From NCBI GenBank assembly GCA_014898415.1, contig RCTD01000018.1:811001-875000 (forward strand): a stretch of 64,000 nucleotides of DNA, read 5' to 3'. Of the stretch, positions 61,578 to 64,000 are shown piece after piece. Numbering within the stretch: position 1 is the first letter of the stretch; each line of letters opens with the position of its first letter. This DNA comes from Stromatinia cepivora. Taxonomy: Eukaryota; Ascomycota; Leotiomycetes; Helotiales; Sclerotiniaceae. The notes under the pieces were generated by a model. It ran no database searches, was not told where the DNA came from, and saw only the letters and a program-made list of their open reading frames with translations. A program made the position numbers and the translations under genes.

Positions 61578-64000
61578 ATGATGATTATGTCAGGACGACA
61601 GAGATTTAGACATGATGCTAACAAGAATTTAGAAATGAAGAAAACAGCAGATGTAAGCGATTTATGGATACAGCATCAGCGCCGAAATACGAAGACAACT
61701 CAATCTTGGGCCTGCACATTATGCCCGGAACACAAGATATGCCTTTCCGAAATCGACTTGTGGAGCCATGCAGAAAAGGACCATCAGGATAAAATTCCAT
61801 CTGACCAAGACGAACTTAAACGATTCCGCAAATCTTATGAGAGTGATAGCGCATTGAAGAGGTTAGTTGATCCGCTGACAATTATATCTGTGGGGGGGAG
61901 AGATGCAAGGCTGCTTGCTACCTTTCAAGGAAAAGTAAAGCTGACTCAAAGTACAAAGAACGACAAAAGATGACTCTCAACCCCGGAAACCTTCAAACAA
62001 TCAGGCTGCCACTGCACAACCAGATACTCCAACTCCACACTTGCAATCTAAGCGACCCCTCAACTCCCCCCAACCTAGTCGATCGCTTTCTGGCCTTCAG
62101 ACATTGAACCTAGGACCAAATGAGGGCAATACTATGGAGGATGAAGAAACTACAACGGATCAGCCGCGCAAGAGAGCTGCTGTCGGAGATGGTATATCAG
62201 CAGGTTCAGCATCACCATTCCGCGAAGAATCGGAATCACCTCCGCCGCGAAGATCTCTAGCTCGGCCAACCTCTGGACCAATTTCCGCATCAGATACAGA
62301 AACTCGGCGACAGGCTACAAAGGGACAATTGTGGACTCCTGATCAAGACTCGCCATTCACAAGATCATCCTTTGATCCCTCCAACATTGCTTCCACGCAA
62401 GCCTCAAAATCTCGAGCTCAAATGTTTAAACCAGCTAATCGAAGACTTATGAAAACATCTTCACCTCAAACTTCATCTCGACCAGCAGTTCATGCAAATC
62501 AACATCAACAGCAACACCATCATCATCATCCTCAGGTCAATACGCCATCTGTAATCTTACCCAATAGGACAACCTCAGAAAGTGAACCAAAATCACAAAG
62601 TGAGGAGTACAGCATTATTCTGCAGCCGGAGACAAGGCCTATCTCTCAAGAGCAACTCGTAGCAGAGGTCAAAGGCATATATGCTGGTCTTGTAATGGTT
62701 GAAGCCAAATGTATTGAAGTTGATAACAAGCAAGCTACACTTACACAAAGTAATCCCTCCGCCCAACCAAAGCTCAACAATGAACAATGGCAAGCTCTTA
62801 TCGCTTTGCACCGTACTTTACTCCACGAGCATCACGACTTCTTTCTAGCTTCCCAGCATCCATCGGCTAGTCCTGCTCTGCGTCGCTTAGCATCAAAATA
62901 TGCTATGCCTGCTAGGATGTGGCGACATGGTATTCATTCCTTCCTGGAACTCCTCAGACATCGACTCCCTGCATCACTTGATCATATGCTTGCATTCATA
63001 TACTTGGCATATTCGATGATGGCTTTGTTGTATGAGACCGTACCTGCTTTCGAAGATACTTGGATTGAGTGCTTGGGAGATCTAGGACGATATAGAATGG
63101 CCATTGAGGATGACGATATCAGAGACAGAGAGGTCTGGACTGGCGTAGCACGCCATTGGTATTCGAAGGCTTCCGATAAAGCCCCTACAACTGGTAGGCT
63201 GTATCATCACCTTGCTATTCTAGCACGCCCAAATGCTCTCCAACAATTGTATTACTATGCAAAATCGTTGTGTGTTGTAGTGCCCTTTACGTCTGCACGA
63301 GAATCGATACTTACACTCTTCGATCCTGTCCTCAATGCTGAGAATGGGCAAGGTCAGTATCGATTGCCACCTTTGGATACTGCATTTATCCGAGCTCACG
63401 GGCATTTGTTTACAAACAGAACCATGGAGAGGTTTGAACCCGCGGTTCAAGAATTCCTTGCACTACTTGACAGCCAAATCGGCCGAGTAACGAAGAAGTT
63501 CATGGAGCAAGGCTGTCATATTGCCATTTCCAATAACGTTGCAATGCTTGGATTTGCGTCTAAAGAAAATCCCCTCATGAAAGCTATTGCGTCTTCTCCA
63601 GAAGATAAAACAGCTGACGTTGATATGGATAAGACTTGGGACGAATCTTCCCCCTCCATCGTGGCGTTCAAACATGCGCAGAATCTCAGCAACGCTGCAT
63701 TGGAGATCGTATTGCAAAGAATAGGCGATCCAAATGTTCTCCCTTTTACCCATGTCTCTCTCGTTTTCATATTCCGCATGTCTCATTTTTCAGGCGCGAT
63801 GGAACTTTTGGCACCGGCGTTCCCATGGCAATCTCTAGCTATTATGCTCAACACGTTACTTAAGTCCTGCAAGTCTTTAAGCCGCATTGAAGCTAACAAG
63901 TTCCCATTGCCAGAGAAAGATGATGTCCGCCCTTTTCCAGAAGATTTTGGAATGCGCGGGTTACTATGGGCAGAAAAATACTTCCCTGAAAGATGGTTTC
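61578..64000 (+). CDS. EST1/SMG7-type protein with N-terminal zinc finger, partial (runs off the window)
   Basis: Telomerase-activating/NMD protein of the Est1 superfamily. Exon 1 starts at 61578 (or the in-frame ATG at 61587) and carries a C2H2-like finger, WACTLCPEHKICLSEIDLW then SHAEKDH (C-x2-C-x14-H-x4-H). A Ser/Pro/Gln-rich linker with QQQHHHHHH follows. The Est1 DNA/RNA-binding helical repeats then follow: MARMW-type PARMWRHGIHSFLELLRHRL, WIECLGDLGRYRMAIED, REVWTGVARHWYSKASDKAP, TGRLYHHLAILARPNALQQL and YYYAKSLCVVVPFTSARESI. The frame stays open to 64000. The first intron has two possible placements: 61862-61958 (GTTAGT to AAG) or 61935-62004 (GTAAAG to CAG); both keep the frame. Family membership is firm, the exact first exon less so. 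Confidence 0.83.

Overview
The window is nuclear DNA of a filamentous ascomycete. Genes carry several short introns (about 50-180 bp) with GTRNGT-type donors and CTRAC-type branch points. Old transposons are AT-rich and full of stops, with C-to-T and G-to-A changes typical of repeat-induced point mutation (RIP). The gene set and protein style suggest a leotiomycete, perhaps Sclerotiniaceae; that placement is inference from memory of such proteins, not from a search.

Layout. Positions 1-6300 are an AT-rich transposon graveyard. A 1676-bp gag-only LTR element (802-2477, minus strand) has 150-bp LTRs and a perfect 5-bp target duplication. It lies upstream of the decayed 3' half of a Ty3/Gypsy element (integrase remnant about 3389-4826, 3' LTR 5800-6081). 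Positions 6300-39061 are ordinary gene space: a ZIP metal transporter, MDM10, MRT4, U1-70K, mitoribosomal mL43 (MRPL51), triose-phosphate isomerase, an unrecognised proline-rich/RS-like protein, a CYP52-like P450, the ESCRT-III protein DID2, a DUF427 protein and a large serine/threonine-rich CFEM protein with a GPI-type tail. MDM10/MRT4, U1-70K/mL43 and DID2/DUF427 are divergent pairs with 264-330 bp between start codons. Positions 39062-47054 hold no gene I can defend.

Positions 47060-55786 are a complete but RIP-destroyed Ty1/Copia element with LTRs of 743 and 911 bp. Its linker holds an AAT microsatellite. Two GC-richer insertions interrupt it: a 282-bp solo LTR (53102-53383, TSD AAAAT) of the same Gypsy family as the LTR at 5800-6081, and about 203 bp inside the 3' LTR. 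Positions 55792-61577 are again gene-poor. From 61578 to the window end runs the 5' part of a zinc-finger/EST1-type (telomerase or nonsense-mediated decay) protein.

Together the genes are mostly housekeeping (ribosome assembly, splicing, glycolysis, mitochondrial biogenesis, endosomal sorting). No operon-like or biosynthetic cluster is evident. The most informative part is the nested transposon stratigraphy: the two Gypsy LTR copies differ at about 40 sites in the RIP direction and about 3 in the opposite direction.
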